From: Frigididesulfovibrio sp031551885
GTDB taxonomy: Bacteria > Desulfobacterota > Desulfovibrionia > Desulfovibrionales > Desulfovibrionaceae
Direction: 5' to 3'
DNA length: 30,156 nucleotides
Assembly: GCA_031551885.1 (NCBI GenBank)
Contig: JAVBMX010000101.1
Coordinates: 1 to 30,156 of the forward strand
Below are positions 29,925 through 30,156 of this stretch, one piece after another. Both the position numbers and the translations under genes were made by a program. Each line of letters begins with the position of its first letter. Position 1 is the first letter of the stretch. The notes beneath the pieces were generated by a model that worked only from the letters and a program-made list of their open reading frames with translations, was not told the DNA's origin and searched no databases.

Positions 29925-30080
29925 GGGGGCGTGGGGGGGGGGGGGGTGACCGAAATAAAAAAAGTGGGAAGAAAGACACCCCCAACAACAACAAAACAAA
30001 AAAAAACCCACCCCACCCCCTCCGCCCGCGCTCCCGGGGCCCCCCCCCTCACCCACCCCCCCCCCCCCACCCCCCCCCCC
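29925..30080. other. Homopolymer-rich low-complexity stretch, probable assembly artefact
   Basis: Runs of G, then A-rich, then long C runs (for example about 30053-30080) unlike anything else in the window. It interrupts an IS630-type transposase frame directly after the codons for EEMW. This looks like low-quality sequence at a contig join or end rather than biology. Confidence 0.7.
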
Positions 30081-30156
30081 CACATCTCCTCAATCGGATT
30101 CATGTCCGGAGAATACGGAGGCAAAAATAACGCCCGGCAACCCGCCGCTTCAATAA
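30080..30156 (-). pseudogene. IS630-family transposase fragment (C-terminal part of DDE domain, cut by window end)
   Basis: The minus strand reads IEAAGCRALFLPPYSPDMNP followed by IEEMW, 25 codons. LPPYSPxxNPIExxW is the hallmark of IS630/Tc1-mariner transposases, and the first Glu of IEE is the last acid of the catalytic triad. The frame is open to the window edge, so the N-terminal part lies outside. After EEMW the frame enters homopolymers, so the true C-terminus is lost. Whether the element is intact in the genome cannot be told. Confidence 0.8.

Noticed and set aside
29518..29949. Possible 143-residue gene after the exporter ATPase
   Set aside because: Consists of the palindromic repeat plus homopolymer sequence; no family resemblance, and the expected permease hydrophobicity is absent.

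Overview
The window looks like a chromosomal contig from a high-GC, Gram-negative sulfate reducer of the Desulfovibrio type (Desulfovibrionaceae). The strongest clue is the alternative, siroheme-dependent heme pathway: ahbC, hemB, ahbD and a siroheme decarboxylase subunit run together on the minus strand (12780-16986). The dnaX-ybaB-recR replication/repair block and a large VCBS-type adhesin fit that group. Both ends sit in assembly-breaking sequence: the repeat-rich adhesin at base 1, and homopolymer-rich sequence plus an IS630-type transposase fragment at 29925-30156.

Layout. 1-1226 (-): N-terminus of a giant type I-secreted adhesin behind an AT-rich leader. 1743-2189 (+): small potassium channel. 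2579-4997 (+): ArsR-family sensor and CPC-type Zn/Cd/Pb efflux ATPase, with a strong promoter overlapped by a palindromic operator and a terminator behind. 5490-5828 (+): csaA, flanked by inverted copies of an intergenic repeat. 6521-10465 (+): dnaX (with an A9 slippage site predicted to yield a gamma form), two small exported paralogues, ybaB and recR. 10696-11517 (+): TatD-family hydrolase. 11668-12474 (-): receiver-Hpt protein whose receiver has lost its phospho-acceptor Asp. 12780-16986 (-): heme operon. 17329-18477 (+): ChaN-like lipoprotein with a PDZ domain, divergent from the heme operon. 18942-22353 (-): an unknown protein, a VWA/HExxH metallopeptidase-like protein and its MoxR-type AAA+ partner. 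22546-25173 (-): P2-type cation ATPase behind a yybP-ykoY (manganese) riboswitch. 25629-29521: CecR/YbiH-like TetR repressor divergent from a YbhG-YbhF-like export system whose permeases would lie beyond the damaged end.

Metal and heme handling dominate: a Zn/Cd pump under an ArsR sensor, a probable Mn2+ exporter under an Mn2+ riboswitch, heme synthesis from siroheme, and a ChaN-type lipoprotein beside it.

The most unusual structural feature is the load of intergenic palindromic repeats. One family combines a short G/C-tract hairpin with a variable long hairpin and occurs about nine times. A second family has a 51-bp palindromic core and occurs three times. They occupy 3' gaps, gaps inside co-directional runs, and even the divergent heme/ChaN promoter region. 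No tRNA, rRNA or CRISPR array was seen.
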